Assembly (NCBI GenBank): GCA_027449865.1 | Contig: DAIDKV010000154.1 | Coordinates: 1-57,742 of the forward strand | Reading direction: 5' to 3' | Source: Planctomycetales bacterium | GTDB lineage: Bacteria > Planctomycetota > Planctomycetia > Isosphaerales > Isosphaeraceae | Length of the DNA: 57,742 nt | Shown: in pieces, positions 8,067 to 17,281 of the stretch | How the letters are laid out: each line of letters starts with the position of its first letter | Numbering within the stretch: the first letter of the stretch is position 1 | Notes under the pieces: generated by a model | The model's input: only the letters and a program-made list of their open reading frames with translations | What the model was told of the DNA's origin: nothing | Databases searched by the model: none | Made by a program: the position numbers and the translations under genes

Positions 8067-9044
8067 ATGAGCATGGCGATCGGTGAGGCGGGGACGATCC
8101 GGATCGGGACGCGGGGGAGCCACCTGGCCCGCTGGCAATCGACTTGGGTGGCGGAGCGGCTCCGCGAGTGGAGACCGGGACTCTCGGTCGAACTGGTCGA
8201 GATCCGGACACAGGGCGACCGCGACCGCAACACGCCGCTCGCGGCGATGGCGACCGCCGGCACCGGCCTCTTTACCAAGGAGATCCAGCGGGCCGTCCTT
8301 GAGGGCGCGGTGGATGTCGCCGTGCATAGCTTGAAGGATCTTCCCACCCAGGGCCCCGACGGCCTGATCCTCGCTGCCGTCCCACCGCGCGAGGACGTTG
8401 CCGACGCCCTGATCGCGCCCGTGCATCAAACCCTCGATGCCCTGCCGCCTGGGGCGCGTGTCGGGACCAGCTCGCCGAGGCGTCGGGCGCAGCTCCTGCA
8501 CCGACGGCCCGACCTGGAGGTGGTCGCGCTCCGGGGGAACGTCGAGACGCGGCTGAACCAGGCGCTCGACGGCCGGCTCGATGCGGTGGTCCTGGCCTGG
8601 GCCGGTCTGCACCGACTGGGGCTGGACCGGCACGTCACCGACCGCCTCGAACCGCCCCGGTTTTTACCGGCGGTCGGACAGGGGGCGCTCGGGATCGAGT
8701 GCCGGAGCGACGACGATCACGTGCGCGGCCTGCTCTCGGCGCTCGATGATCCGGCGACGCATCGAGCCGTCCTCGCCGAGCGCGCCGCGCTCGCGGAGCT
8801 GGAAGGAGGCTGCATCATCCCGATGGCGGCCTGGGCCCGCGACGTCGACCGCGACGAGTCGGGCACCTCGGGCGACTGGCTGGCGATCGACGCGGTGGTG
8901 CTCGACCCCGACGGCCGCGATCGCGTGGCCGCCTCGGTCGCCGGACCTCGCGACGCCCCCGAGGCCCTGGGCCAACGCGCCGCAAAGATCCTGCGCGACC
9001 GCGGCGCCGAGCCGCTGCTGGCGCGGTCGCAGTCGGACGGGTAA
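8067..9044 (+). CDS. hemC: Hydroxymethylbilane synthase (porphobilinogen deaminase)
   Basis: This cytosolic enzyme joins four porphobilinogen molecules into hydroxymethylbilane in tetrapyrrole (haem) synthesis. The 325 residues match the family length. Motifs in order are IRIGTRGSHLARWQ at the N-terminus, TAGTGLFTKEIQRA, the active-site VAVHSLKDLPT, VGTSSPRRRAQLL, LRGNVETRLN and the cofactor-binding LEGGC, where Cys249 should attach the dipyrromethane cofactor. The ATG at 8067 was chosen over 7977 because it lies just before the first conserved strand; a second ATG at 8073 is also possible. Two near-identical 16-base words (8029-8044 and 8051-8066) lie just upstream. No other haem gene is next to it, so it seems to stand alone. 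Confidence 0.96.
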   Translation: MSMAIGEAGTIRIGTRGSHLARWQSTWVAERLREWRPGLSVELVEIRTQGDRDRNTPLAAMATAGTGLFTKEIQRAVLEGAVDVAVHSLKDLPTQGPDGLILAAVPPREDVADALIAPVHQTLDALPPGARVGTSSPRRRAQLLHRRPDLEVVALRGNVETRLNQALDGRLDAVVLAWAGLHRLGLDRHVTDRLEPPRFLPAVGQGALGIECRSDDDHVRGLLSALDDPATHRAVLAERAALAELEGGCIIPMAAWARDVDRDESGTSGDWLAIDAVVLDPDGRDRVAASVAGPRDAPEALGQRAAKILRDRGAEPLLARSQSDG

Positions 9045-9282
9045 TCGCCGAGGACTCGGAGTGAGAGATCCGGGACGCCGGACGGGTTGCCGAGGACTTT
9101 GCCCGAAGATCTCGACTCACTGAAAATCACGGAAGGCGTCCGCGTCGATGATCTGGAGCCTCGGTACGTTCGAGAACACGTGGCCCAGGGATTCGGGCGG
9201 TCCCGACGGGCAGATCTCGTGCTACAATCGGGATGATCCCGCACGGCCGGAGATGCGGTCGGGCTGGGACCGTCGAGGGCCC

Positions 9283-9567
9283 ATGATGAGCGAATGGATC
9301 GTTACCTATCCCGATGACCTTGCCCAGGCGATCCGCCTCACGCCCGAGGAGCTCCCAGCGCACCTCCAATTGATGGCGGCGCTGAAGCTGTTCGAGCTGG
9401 GCAAGCTCTCCTCGGCCAAGGCCGCGGAACTCGCGGGGCTCTCCCGCGGCGAATTCTTTGAGGCCTGCGGGCGCTATCGCATCTCCATCTTCAATTACCC
9501 GGATGAAGAGGTCGAGGGCGAGCTTCTGGCCGACCTCCGGGCCATCGGCGAGGGCGCCGGCCCGTGA
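9283..9567 (+). CDS. UPF0175 family antitoxin-like protein
   Basis: The 94-residue protein has the UPF0175 pattern: a helix-rich body with LKLFELGKLSSAKAAELAGL and SRGEFFEACGRYRIS, ending in a conserved Y-P-D/E region (FNYPDEEVEGEL). The helix-turn-helix-like core suggests DNA binding. UPF0175 genes are repeatedly found directly upstream of DUF3368 (PIN-like) genes and are regarded as the antitoxin half of a toxin-antitoxin pair. Its TGA is embedded in the GTG start of the downstream gene (GTGA at 9564-9567), which fits tight co-expression. Start at 9283 (MMSEW) is favoured; 9286 is equally possible. A second copy of this gene type occurs at 23714. Confidence 0.88.
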   Translation: MMSEWIVTYPDDLAQAIRLTPEELPAHLQLMAALKLFELGKLSSAKAAELAGLSRGEFFEACGRYRISIFNYPDEEVEGELLADLRAIGEGAGP

Positions 9568-10061
9568 CCACTGTCAGCAACACCGGCCCGATCGTCGCAC
9601 TGGCGAAGGCGGATCATCTCCGGCTGCTCCGATTCCTTTTCGGCGAGGTCGTGATCCCGCCAGCCGTCCACCGGGAGTTGCTCGCGAAGGTCGGACCCGA
9701 GGCCGGTCGCATCGACGACGGCCTCTCGGAATTCCTACGCGTCACTCCGGATCCCGCAGTCCCGCCGGAGGCCGAGCGACTGATCTCCGGCCTCGGCGCG
9801 GGGGAGCAGCAGGCGATCGGCCTGGCCCTGGAGGAGGGCGGACTGCTCTTGATCGACGACCGCGCCGGCCGCAAGGCCGCCGCACTCCTCGGAATCCCAA
9901 CGACAGGGGCCATCGGCGTCCTGCTGAAGGCGCGGCAGGAGGGCCATATCCCGTCGGTCGGTCCCATTCTTGAGTTGATCCGCCGCCAGGGTTACTGGCT
10001 CTCGGATTCTGTCGTGGAAACCGCGATGCGATTGGCGGGCGAGACACTACCTCCGTCGTGA
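9564..10061 (+). CDS. DUF3368 PIN-like toxin
   Basis: The 165-residue product has the DUF3368 fold, a PIN-like nuclease relative. The N-terminus carries VSNTGPIVALAKADHL with Asn/Ser in place of the first PIN Asp pattern, then VVIPPAVHRELL. A central acidic patch (GAGEQQAIGLALEEGG then LLIDDRAGR) should hold the metal-binding residues. The C-terminus ends GYWLSDSVVETAMRLAGE. The GTG start overlaps the stop of the UPF0175 gene by four bases. In such pairs this protein is taken to be an RNase toxin neutralised by its partner; the activity is inferred from family context. The copy looks intact, unlike its paralogue at 23956. Confidence 0.88.
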   Translation: MTTVSNTGPIVALAKADHLRLLRFLFGEVVIPPAVHRELLAKVGPEAGRIDDGLSEFLRVTPDPAVPPEAERLISGLGAGEQQAIGLALEEGGLLLIDDRAGRKAAALLGIPTTGAIGVLLKARQEGHIPSVGPILELIRRQGYWLSDSVVETAMRLAGETLPPS

Positions 10062-10132
10062 ACGACACGCTCCATCTCGCTCGCTTCGAAATCTCACCAG
10101 AATTGACCCGCTGGCCAGATCCCTACCCATCC

Positions 10133-13100
10133 TCACCCCGTCAACTCGCTCGCCCGCTTCAGCCCGGCCGGCTTGCCATAGGCCAGGAACGCCTTCACCG
10201 CCTTATCGAGGAACGTCCGGAAGCCCTCGGTCTCGAAGTCGGCCAGCGCGTGGCCGACGATCGCGACCTCGTGGAACGGCCCGAGGTCGCCAATTCGGAT
10301 CCTCGGCAGGTCGCTCAGCACCGGCGGGTCGACCTCGTGAAAAGGTCGCAACGCCAGCAGCTTTTCCACCGCGCCGGTGCGGAAGGTCGTCCTTGGGACG
10401 AAGAACCGGAGGGTGACCACCCACTCCGCCGACGTCGTCGCGTGGAAGAACGGGAAGCGGATCATCGATCCATCCCCGGGATTGATCCGAACCACCCCGC
10501 GCTGCGTCCATTCGGTCGGTGCGAATTGCTCCTTTCCCAGCTCCTCGATCCGGTCGACGATCTTTTCCAGGATCTGGCCGTCCCACCGCGGCGGCTTCCC
10601 GTTCGCCGCGATCCGGTCGCGGGTATGCCACTTTCGGCCGTCCACTTCCCAGGGCGATTTGTCGATGGGTCGGTTGTCGGCGGGCCCGGTCGATCGCTGC
10701 TGGGACGAGCGATCCGCCTGCTTCGCGGCCTTCGGGTCGAAGCGAGGGCGCTCGGCCATCGGGCCGGCTTCGAGTACCGGCTTCAGAAACCGAGACGTGT
10801 GGCCCCGGCCCAGGGCGACAATCGCCTCGGGCGGCCCCTCGCCAACCAGGTCGCCGCCGCCCTGGCCGGCCTCGGGACCGAGTTCGATGATCCAGTCGGC
10901 CGTCTTGATCACGTCGAGATTGTGCTCGATCACAACCACCGTGTTTCCCAGGTCGGCCAGGCGGTGCAAAACGGTCAGGAGCTTTCGGACGTCGTCGAAG
11001 TGCAGGCCGGTGGTCGGCTCGTCGAGGATGAAGAGCGTTTGGCCGGTGTCGGGACGGGCGAGCTCGGCCGCGAGCTTCACTCGCTGCGCCTCGCCGCCGG
11101 AGAGCGTCGCCGCTGACTGGCCGAGCGAGACATACCCAAGACCCACGTCGGAAAGCGTCTGCAAGATTCGGCGGATCTTCGGAACGCTCGCGAAAAGTTC
11201 GAGCGCCGCGTCGACCGACATCCTCAGCACATCGGCGATCGACTGGCCGTGGAACTTCACCGCGAGCGTTTCGGGCGTGTACCGGGCACCGTCGCAGGCG
11301 TCGCAGGTGATCCAGACATCGGGCAGGAAATGCATCTCGATTTTTTTCTGACCGGCGCCCTCGCAGGCCTCGCACCGGCCGCCGGCCTGGTTGAAGCTGA
11401 AGCGTCGCGAGGTATAGCCGCGCATCCTCGCCTCGGGGATCTTCGCGAAGAGTTCGCGGATCAGGTCGAAGGCGCCGGAGTACGTCGCTGGGGTTGAGGT
11501 CGGAGTGCTTCCGAGCGGCGATTGATCGACGCTGATCACCTTGTCGATGTAGCCAAGTCCCTCGATCGACTCGTGAGCGCCCGGGGTGAGCTGGGCCCGG
11601 TGCTTGGCCCGCGCGGCGGCCTTCCAGAGGATGTCCTCGACGAGTGAGCTTTTGCCCGAGCCCGAGACGCCCGTCACGGCGGTCAGGACGCCGATCGGGA
11701 AGCGGATGTCGATGTTGCGGAGGTTGTGCTGGTGCGCTCCTTTCACGACGATCGCCGGAACTCCCGACTCCGCCGAGGCCGGGCGCCGGTTGGTCGGGAC
11801 CGGGATGGCGGCCTTGCCCGAGAGGTACTGGCCGGTCAGCGAGTCGGCCGAGGCGCCCACCTTCTCGGGCGGGCCGGCCGCGGTGATCCGACCTCCTCCC
11901 TCGCCCGAGCCGGGGCCGAAGTCGACGAGGTGGTCGGCCGCCTCGATCACCTCGCGGTCGTGCTCGACCAGGACGAGCGTGTTCCCCAGGTCGCGCAGGT
12001 GCCGAAGGGCGGCCAGGAGCCGGCCGTTGTCGCGCGGGTGCAGGCCGATCGTCGGCTCGTCGAGGACGTAGACCACGCCCGTCAGCCCGCTCCCGATCTG
12101 GCTCGCCAGGCGGATTCGCTGGCTCTCGCCGCCGGAGAGCGTCGGCGTCCCGCGCGCGAGCGTCAGGTAATCGAGGCCGACGTTCACCAGGAACGTCAGC
12201 CGGTCGCGGACCTCGCGCACCAGGTCGCCGGCGATGTGCCGCTCGTCCTCGCCGAGCGGGAGATCCCGGAAGAACGCCAGGGCCCGGTCGAGCGGCCACC
12301 GGCTGATCTGGTCGAGCGTGAAGCCCTGAAACCGGACCGCCGCCGCGTCGTCCCTCAGCCGGGCTCCCATGCAGCCGGCGCACGGGACATCGTCGACCAT
12401 CCCCTGCAATTTATATCGATAGATGAACGAAACACGGCCTGCTTCCTCGATCGCCGGAAACAGCCCCTTGTACTGGAACGAGAACGAGGGACCGAGTCCG
12501 GAAACGTGATACCAGGTCTCGCCGGCGCCGTGGAGAATGATCCGGCGGGCCCGGCCGTCGAGGTCGTCGAACGGGACCGAGATGTCGAATCCCTCGGCGA
12601 TCGCGATCGCGGCGATCATCCGGGCGAAGTCGGGGTTCGAGGCGAAATCGGGCCAGACGGCGACCGCTCCATCGCGGAGGCTGAGCCGGCCATCGGGGAC
12701 CAGGACCGCCGGGTTGGCTCCGTGCTGCACGCCGAGCCCCTGGCAGATCGGGCACCAGCCCAGCGGGCTGTTGAACGAGAAGTGGTGCGGCTCCATCTCC
12801 TCGAAGCTTCGCCCGCAACCGTCGCAGACCCGGTGCTGGCTGTATCGGTCGACCGGCCAGCTCGCCTCGTCGGCCTCGTCGCCAACCCTCGCGACGTGGA
12901 CCACCCCCTTGCCCAGGTCGAGCGCCGACTCGATCGAGTCGGCCAGTCGCGACCGCGTGGAACGCCGGACCACCGCCCGATCGACGACCACCTCGACCCG
13001 ATGCTTCCGGCGGTGCGTCAGCTTCGGCGGTTTGTCCAGGTCGACCGACTTCCCGTCGACCCGGACCCTCGCGAACCCCGAGGCTCTTAAATCATCCCAG

Positions 13101-16100
13101 AGACTTTCATACGTTTCCCCGTCGCGCCGATCGACGGGCGCCATCACGTAGACCTTCGACCCCTCGGGCAGGTGCAGCACCTTCTCGACGATCTCGTCGG
13201 CCGTCTGCGTCCCGATCGGGACGTTGCACTTCGGGCAATGCGGCTGACCCAATCTGGCGAACAAAATGCGCAGATAATCGTGGATCTCGGTGACGGTGCC
13301 GACCGTGGATCGAGGGCTCTTGCTGGTCGTCTTCTGCTCGATGCTGATCGCCGGCGAGAGGCCCGTGATCCGCTCGACCTTCGGCTTCTGCAACGGGGCG
13401 AGGAACTGCCGGGCGTAGCTGGAGAGACTCTCGACGTACCGCCGCTGCCCCTCGGCATACAGCGTGTCGATCGCGAGCGAACTCTTGCCCGACCCGCTCG
13501 GGCCCGAGCAAACCGTCATCCGGTCGCGGGGGATGTCGACGTCGATCCCCTTCAGGTTGTGCTGAGCGGCGCCCCGGATCTCGATCGTCGTGAGCCCGGC
13601 CTCGGACGAGCCGCTTTTCTTCGGAGCCTTCTTCGCCGCCACTTTTTTCCGGCGCTTCGACTTCTCCTCGCGGACACGGTCGAAGAGCTTGCGAAGGGCC
13701 TGGCCGGTGTGGCTCGCCTCGACCCCGGCGATGACCTCGGGCGGTCCCTCGGCGATCACCCGGCCGCCGCCGGCGCCTCCGTCGGGGCCCATGTCGATGA
13801 TCCAGTCGGCCGTCTTGATCACGTCGAGATTGTGCTCGATCACGACGACCGTGTTCCCCTGCGAGGTGAACCCGTGCAGGACCTCGAGCAGCTTCCGAAC
13901 GTCGTCAAAGTGCAGGCCGGTCGTCGGCTCGTCGAGGATGTAAAGCGTCTTGCCGGTCCCCCGTTTGACCAGCTCTCGGGCCAGCTTGATCCGCTGCGCC
14001 TCGCCGCCGGAGAGCGTCGGCGAGGGCTGGCCGAGCTTCAGGTAATCAAGCCCGACATCGTGAAGCGTCCGGAGCATCCCGGACACTTTCGGCAGGTTCG
14101 CGAAGTGGTCCAGCGCCTCCTGAACGTCCATGTCGAGAACGTCGCTGATGCTCTTTCCCTTGAACCGAACGTGCAGCGTCTCGCGGCCGAACCGCTTCCC
14201 GCCGCAGACCGGGCACGTCACCCAGACATCGGCCAGGAAGTCCATTTCCAGCTTGTTCGAGCCGTTCCCCTCGCAGGCCTCGCATCGGCCGCCGGGAACG
14301 TTGAAGCTGAACCGGCCGGGCGCGTAGCCCCGCGCCTTCGCCTCGGGAAGCTGAACATACAAATTCCGAATATGATCGAAGATCTTGGTATAGGTCGAGG
14401 GATTCGACCGGGGCGTCCGGCCGATCGGCGACTGGTCGATATCGATCACCTTGTCGAGCTGGTCGAGGCCCTCGATCCCGTCGTGCTCGCCGGGCGAGGT
14501 GAGCGCGCCGTTGAGGTCGCGCGCCAGGGCCTCGCGAAGGATGTCGCCGACGAGCGAGCTCTTGCCCGAGCCCGAGACACCCGTCACGCAGATGAACGTC
14601 CCCAGTGGGAACGTGACATCGATATTCTTGAGGTTGTTCTGCCGGGCGCCCCGGATGATGATCGATCGGCCGTCGGGCTGCCTGCGGGTCTCGGGAATCG
14701 GGATGGTTTTCCGCCCGGACAGATAGGCGCCGGTGAGGCTCGGCTCGGCTCGCGCCAGGTCGTCGAGCGTTCCCTCGGCGACGACCTCGCCCCCCTTCAC
14801 GCCCGGACCCGGGCCGAAGTCGACCAGGTGATCGGCGGCCCGCATCGTGTCCTCATCGTGCTCGACGACGACCACCGTGTTGCCGAGCCGGGCGAGCCGG
14901 CGGAGGGTCAGCAGGAGGCGGTCGTTGTCGCGCGGGTGCAGGCCGATCGAGGGCTCGTCCAGGATATACAGCACGCCGACGAGCCCGGCGCCCACCTGGC
15001 TCGCCAGCCGGATCCGCTGCGCCTCGCCGCCGGAGAGCGTCGGCGCGGCGCGGTCGAGGGTCAGATAATGCAGCCCGACGTCGATCAGGAAGGTCAACCG
15101 GGCCCGGATCTCCTTGAGCAGCTCCTCGGCGATCGTCCGCGAGACAGGGTCCAGCGGGCTCGGGGCCTCGCCGGTGGCGTTCCCCTCGGCGAGGCCCTCG
15201 AAGAAGCGGGCGACATCGCCGATCGGCAGGGAGCCAAGGTCCACCAGGCTTTTGCCGCCGACCGTGACGGCGCGAGCCCTCGGATTCAGCCGCGCCCCCC
15301 GGCAGTCGGGACAGGTCACGCTCCGCATGAACGGTTCCAGTTGCGCCTTGATCGGCCCGCCCGAGGCGCCCTTGTACTTCTCGACAAGCTCGTTCGCGAC
15401 ACCAGACCACTTCTCGGCGTGCGACCAGACCTTGCCGCGCCCTCGCCAGCGCTGGACGATCACCCGGTCGCCGGTCCCGTACAACCAGGCCCGCCGCCAC
15501 TTCTCATCGAGGTCGCGCCATTTGCCCTTGAGCATCTTCCCCTTCGGCGGACCGTCGGGGTCGGATTCCAGGTTGGACGCGACCCCCTCAAACAGGTGCC
15601 GGCGCCACTTTCCCAGCTCCTTCACCGGCCCGAGCGGCGCGATGGCGCCCTCCCAGACCGATTTCGAGGGGTCGGGCACAAGCAAATCCGGGTCGAAGTC
15701 GTGGCGGATGCCAAGCCCGTCGCAGGCCGGACACATCCCCTGCGGACTGTTGAAGCTGAAAAGCTGCGGACTCGGCGGATCAAAGCCAATCCCGCATCCG
15801 GGACACGCGTACCGAGACGAGAGGAGCAAATCCGGCCGATCATCCCGGGCGACGATCACCGTCCCCTCGCCAAGCCTGAGCGCCTGCTCGACGGCCTCGG
15901 CCACCCGGCCGCGCAGAGCCTGGCTGTTTGCCATTTTTAGCCGATCAATCACCACCTCGATATTGTGCTTGATCTGCCGGTCGAGCGCCAGGTGATCGGA
16001 GAGGTTGACCACCTGCCCGTTGACCCGCGCCCGGAGATACCCGGCTCGCGAGAGTTCGGCGAAGAGGTCCTTGTACTCTCCCTTCTGGCCTCGGACGACC

Positions 16101-16567
16101 GGGGCAAGGATCAGGAACCCCGCGTCCTCGGGAAGGTCGTCCAGAATCCGGGCGACGATCTGCTCGCGGGTCTGGGCGGCGACGGGCTCTCCGCAGTTCG
16201 GGCAGTGGCCCAGCCCGACCCGGGCGAAGAGGACGCGGAGATAGTCGTTGATCTCCGTGATCGTGCCGACCGTGGACCGAGGGTTGCGCCCGCCGGTCTT
16301 CTGCTGGATCGAGATCGAGGGGCTCAGTCCGTCGATCCGGTCCACCTCCGGCTTCGGCATCTGTCCGAGGAACTGCCGGGCGTAGCTGGAGAGACTCTCG
16401 ACGTACCGCCGCTGCCCCTCGGCATACAGGGTGTCGAAGGCGAGCGAACTCTTCCCCGAGCCCGAAACGCCGGTCAGGCAGATCAGCTTGCCGCGAGGCA
16501 GCGTCAGCGAGATGTCACGTAGATTGTGCTCGCGCGCGCCCCGGATCACGATGTCCGATGCGGCCAT
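10133..16567 (-). CDS. uvrA: Double-length UvrA (two fused excinuclease A proteins plus extra domain)
   Basis: UvrA is the damage-recognising ATPase of nucleotide excision repair. Ordinary UvrA has about 940 residues; this protein has 2144 and holds two complete copies. Copy 1 (about residues 1-955) has Walker A GVSGSGKSS at 33-41 and again near 665, signatures LSGGEAQRIRLASQ and LSGGEAQRIKLARE, and zinc-finger pairs (CPGC/CPAC, CEAC/CPVC). A Lys/Arg-rich linker (KRRKKVAAKKAPKK, about 955-985) joins copy 2 (about 988-1935), with Walker A GPSGSGKSS near 1025, another near 1636, LSGGESQRIRLASQ and LSGGEAQRVKLAAE, and its own CDGC/CPIC and CEAC/CDAC fingers. All four ATPase sites look intact. 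UvrA normally works as a dimer, so the fusion may act as a built-in dimer. A C-terminal segment of about 200 residues (1936-2144) has no UvrA match I recognise. A GGAGAGGAA motif precedes the ATG. Confidence 0.97.
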   Translation of the reverse strand: MAASDIVIRGAREHNLRDISLTLPRGKLICLTGVSGSGKSSLAFDTLYAEGQRRYVESLSSYARQFLGQMPKPEVDRIDGLSPSISIQQKTGGRNPRSTVGTITEINDYLRVLFARVGLGHCPNCGEPVAAQTREQIVARILDDLPEDAGFLILAPVVRGQKGEYKDLFAELSRAGYLRARVNGQVVNLSDHLALDRQIKHNIEVVIDRLKMANSQALRGRVAEAVEQALRLGEGTVIVARDDRPDLLLSSRYACPGCGIGFDPPSPQLFSFNSPQGMCPACDGLGIRHDFDPDLLVPDPSKSVWEGAIAPLGPVKELGKWRRHLFEGVASNLESDPDGPPKGKMLKGKWRDLDEKWRRAWLYGTGDRVIVQRWRGRGKVWSHAEKWSGVANELVEKYKGASGGPIKAQLEPFMRSVTCPDCRGARLNPRARAVTVGGKSLVDLGSLPIGDVARFFEGLAEGNATGEAPSPLDPVSRTIAEELLKEIRARLTFLIDVGLHYLTLDRAAPTLSGGEAQRIRLASQVGAGLVGVLYILDEPSIGLHPRDNDRLLLTLRRLARLGNTVVVVEHDEDTMRAADHLVDFGPGPGVKGGEVVAEGTLDDLARAEPSLTGAYLSGRKTIPIPETRRQPDGRSIIIRGARQNNLKNIDVTFPLGTFICVTGVSGSGKSSLVGDILREALARDLNGALTSPGEHDGIEGLDQLDKVIDIDQSPIGRTPRSNPSTYTKIFDHIRNLYVQLPEAKARGYAPGRFSFNVPGGRCEACEGNGSNKLEMDFLADVWVTCPVCGGKRFGRETLHVRFKGKSISDVLDMDVQEALDHFANLPKVSGMLRTLHDVGLDYLKLGQPSPTLSGGEAQRIKLARELVKRGTGKTLYILDEPTTGLHFDDVRKLLEVLHGFTSQGNTVVVIEHNLDVIKTADWIIDMGPDGGAGGGRVIAEGPPEVIAGVEASHTGQALRKLFDRVREEKSKRRKKVAAKKAPKKSGSSEAGLTTIEIRGAAQHNLKGIDVDIPRDRMTVCSGPSGSGKSSLAIDTLYAEGQRRYVESLSSYARQFLAPLQKPKVERITGLSPAISIEQKTTSKSPRSTVGTVTEIHDYLRILFARLGQPHCPKCNVPIGTQTADEIVEKVLHLPEGSKVYVMAPVDRRDGETYESLWDDLRASGFARVRVDGKSVDLDKPPKLTHRRKHRVEVVVDRAVVRRSTRSRLADSIESALDLGKGVVHVARVGDEADEASWPVDRYSQHRVCDGCGRSFEEMEPHHFSFNSPLGWCPICQGLGVQHGANPAVLVPDGRLSLRDGAVAVWPDFASNPDFARMIAAIAIAEGFDISVPFDDLDGRARRIILHGAGETWYHVSGLGPSFSFQYKGLFPAIEEAGRVSFIYRYKLQGMVDDVPCAGCMGARLRDDAAAVRFQGFTLDQISRWPLDRALAFFRDLPLGEDERHIAGDLVREVRDRLTFLVNVGLDYLTLARGTPTLSGGESQRIRLASQIGSGLTGVVYVLDEPTIGLHPRDNGRLLAALRHLRDLGNTLVLVEHDREVIEAADHLVDFGPGSGEGGGRITAAGPPEKVGASADSLTGQYLSGKAAIPVPTNRRPASAESGVPAIVVKGAHQHNLRNIDIRFPIGVLTAVTGVSGSGKSSLVEDILWKAAARAKHRAQLTPGAHESIEGLGYIDKVISVDQSPLGSTPTSTPATYSGAFDLIRELFAKIPEARMRGYTSRRFSFNQAGGRCEACEGAGQKKIEMHFLPDVWITCDACDGARYTPETLAVKFHGQSIADVLRMSVDAALELFASVPKIRRILQTLSDVGLGYVSLGQSAATLSGGEAQRVKLAAELARPDTGQTLFILDEPTTGLHFDDVRKLLTVLHRLADLGNTVVVIEHNLDVIKTADWIIELGPEAGQGGGDLVGEGPPEAIVALGRGHTSRFLKPVLEAGPMAERPRFDPKAAKQADRSSQQRSTGPADNRPIDKSPWEVDGRKWHTRDRIAANGKPPRWDGQILEKIVDRIEELGKEQFAPTEWTQRGVVRINPGDGSMIRFPFFHATTSAEWVVTLRFFVPRTTFRTGAVEKLLALRPFHEVDPPVLSDLPRIRIGDLGPFHEVAIVGHALADFETEGFRTFLDKAVKAFLAYGKPAGLKRASELTG

Positions 16568-16626
16568 CCCTGGGTGTTCCTCTCCGCCGGTTGGTGTCGT
16601 CGTCGCTCGGTCCGAACGGAAGGGAT

Positions 16627-16655
16627 ACTATACGCGTGTTGCCCGCGATCGTCCA
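16627..16655 (-). promoter_or_regulatory. Sigma-70-like promoter candidate for uvrA
   Basis: TGGACG (16655-16650), a 17-base spacer and TATAGT (16632-16627) lie about 60 bases upstream of the uvrA ATG on the same strand. No LexA-type box was recognised. Confidence 0.4.
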
Positions 16656-16723
16656 GTGCTCTTCGAAAATCCCGATCGTCGACCGCTCCGATCGATCACA
16701 CTCCCGACGGAGGCGGAATCGCC

Positions 16724-17203
16724 TCACTCCGAGGCTTCCTCGACCCTCGCCGATTCGGCCCCCTTCTTGATCGTCTCGATCGCGCTGGCGCAGTCGCGCT
16801 TGTCCTTATATCCCTGCCCCGCCGTGGCGATGATCTGCCCGTTGGTCGACTTCAGCCGCCACCGGTACTGCTGTTTCGCGTCCTGATAGGTCTCGAATGT
16901 CAGCTTCGCGGCGGCGTCCTTCTTGATCCGATCGATCGCGGCCCGGCAGTCGCGACTATCCTTGTAACCCTGTCCAGACGTGGCGATGATCTGGCCGTTG
17001 CTGGATTTGAGCCGCCAGCGATGTTCCTTGCGAGCGTCCTGATAGGTCTCGAACTTCAGTGTCCGGCTCGCCTGGGCCTTGCCCGCCTTCGCCACCTGCG
17101 GCGAGGCCGAGCCGGTCGTCGGCAGGCCCATCGCCGCAACCGCGACGATCGCCCCGATCCACGCCCCTGCCAGCATCCGGCCTCGCGATCGTGATTGTCC
17201 CAT
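16724..17203 (-). CDS. Exported protein with two DUF1508 (YegP-like) domains
   Basis: The 159-residue product has an N-terminal signal (GRMLAGAWIGAIVAVAAMGL) followed by two tandem copies of the DUF1508/YegP fold. Each copy reads FETYQDA, WRLKSxNGQIIATxGQGYKD and a closing RDCxxAIxxIKK helix (about residues 50-100 and 103-150). The ATG at 17203 has a strong GGAGGA site 8 bases upstream. YegP-like domains are small alpha-beta units of unclear function; cytosolic versions lack the signal peptide, so export is the unusual point here. The two copies are close to identical and probably arose by duplication. Confidence 0.88.
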   Translation of the reverse strand: MGQSRSRGRMLAGAWIGAIVAVAAMGLPTTGSASPQVAKAGKAQASRTLKFETYQDARKEHRWRLKSSNGQIIATSGQGYKDSRDCRAAIDRIKKDAAAKLTFETYQDAKQQYRWRLKSTNGQIIATAGQGYKDKRDCASAIETIKKGAESARVEEASE

Positions 17204-17281
17204 GATCGTCCTCCGATCGATGTGAAAGGGAACCCGGAACGAAAACACAGACAACAAACCCCCGGTGCCGTTAGCTCCGGC

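Noticed and set aside
13172-15940. A 922-residue open frame opposite uvrA
   Set aside because: It is fully antisense to a clear gene, in a high-GC region where such shadows are expected, and has no domain.
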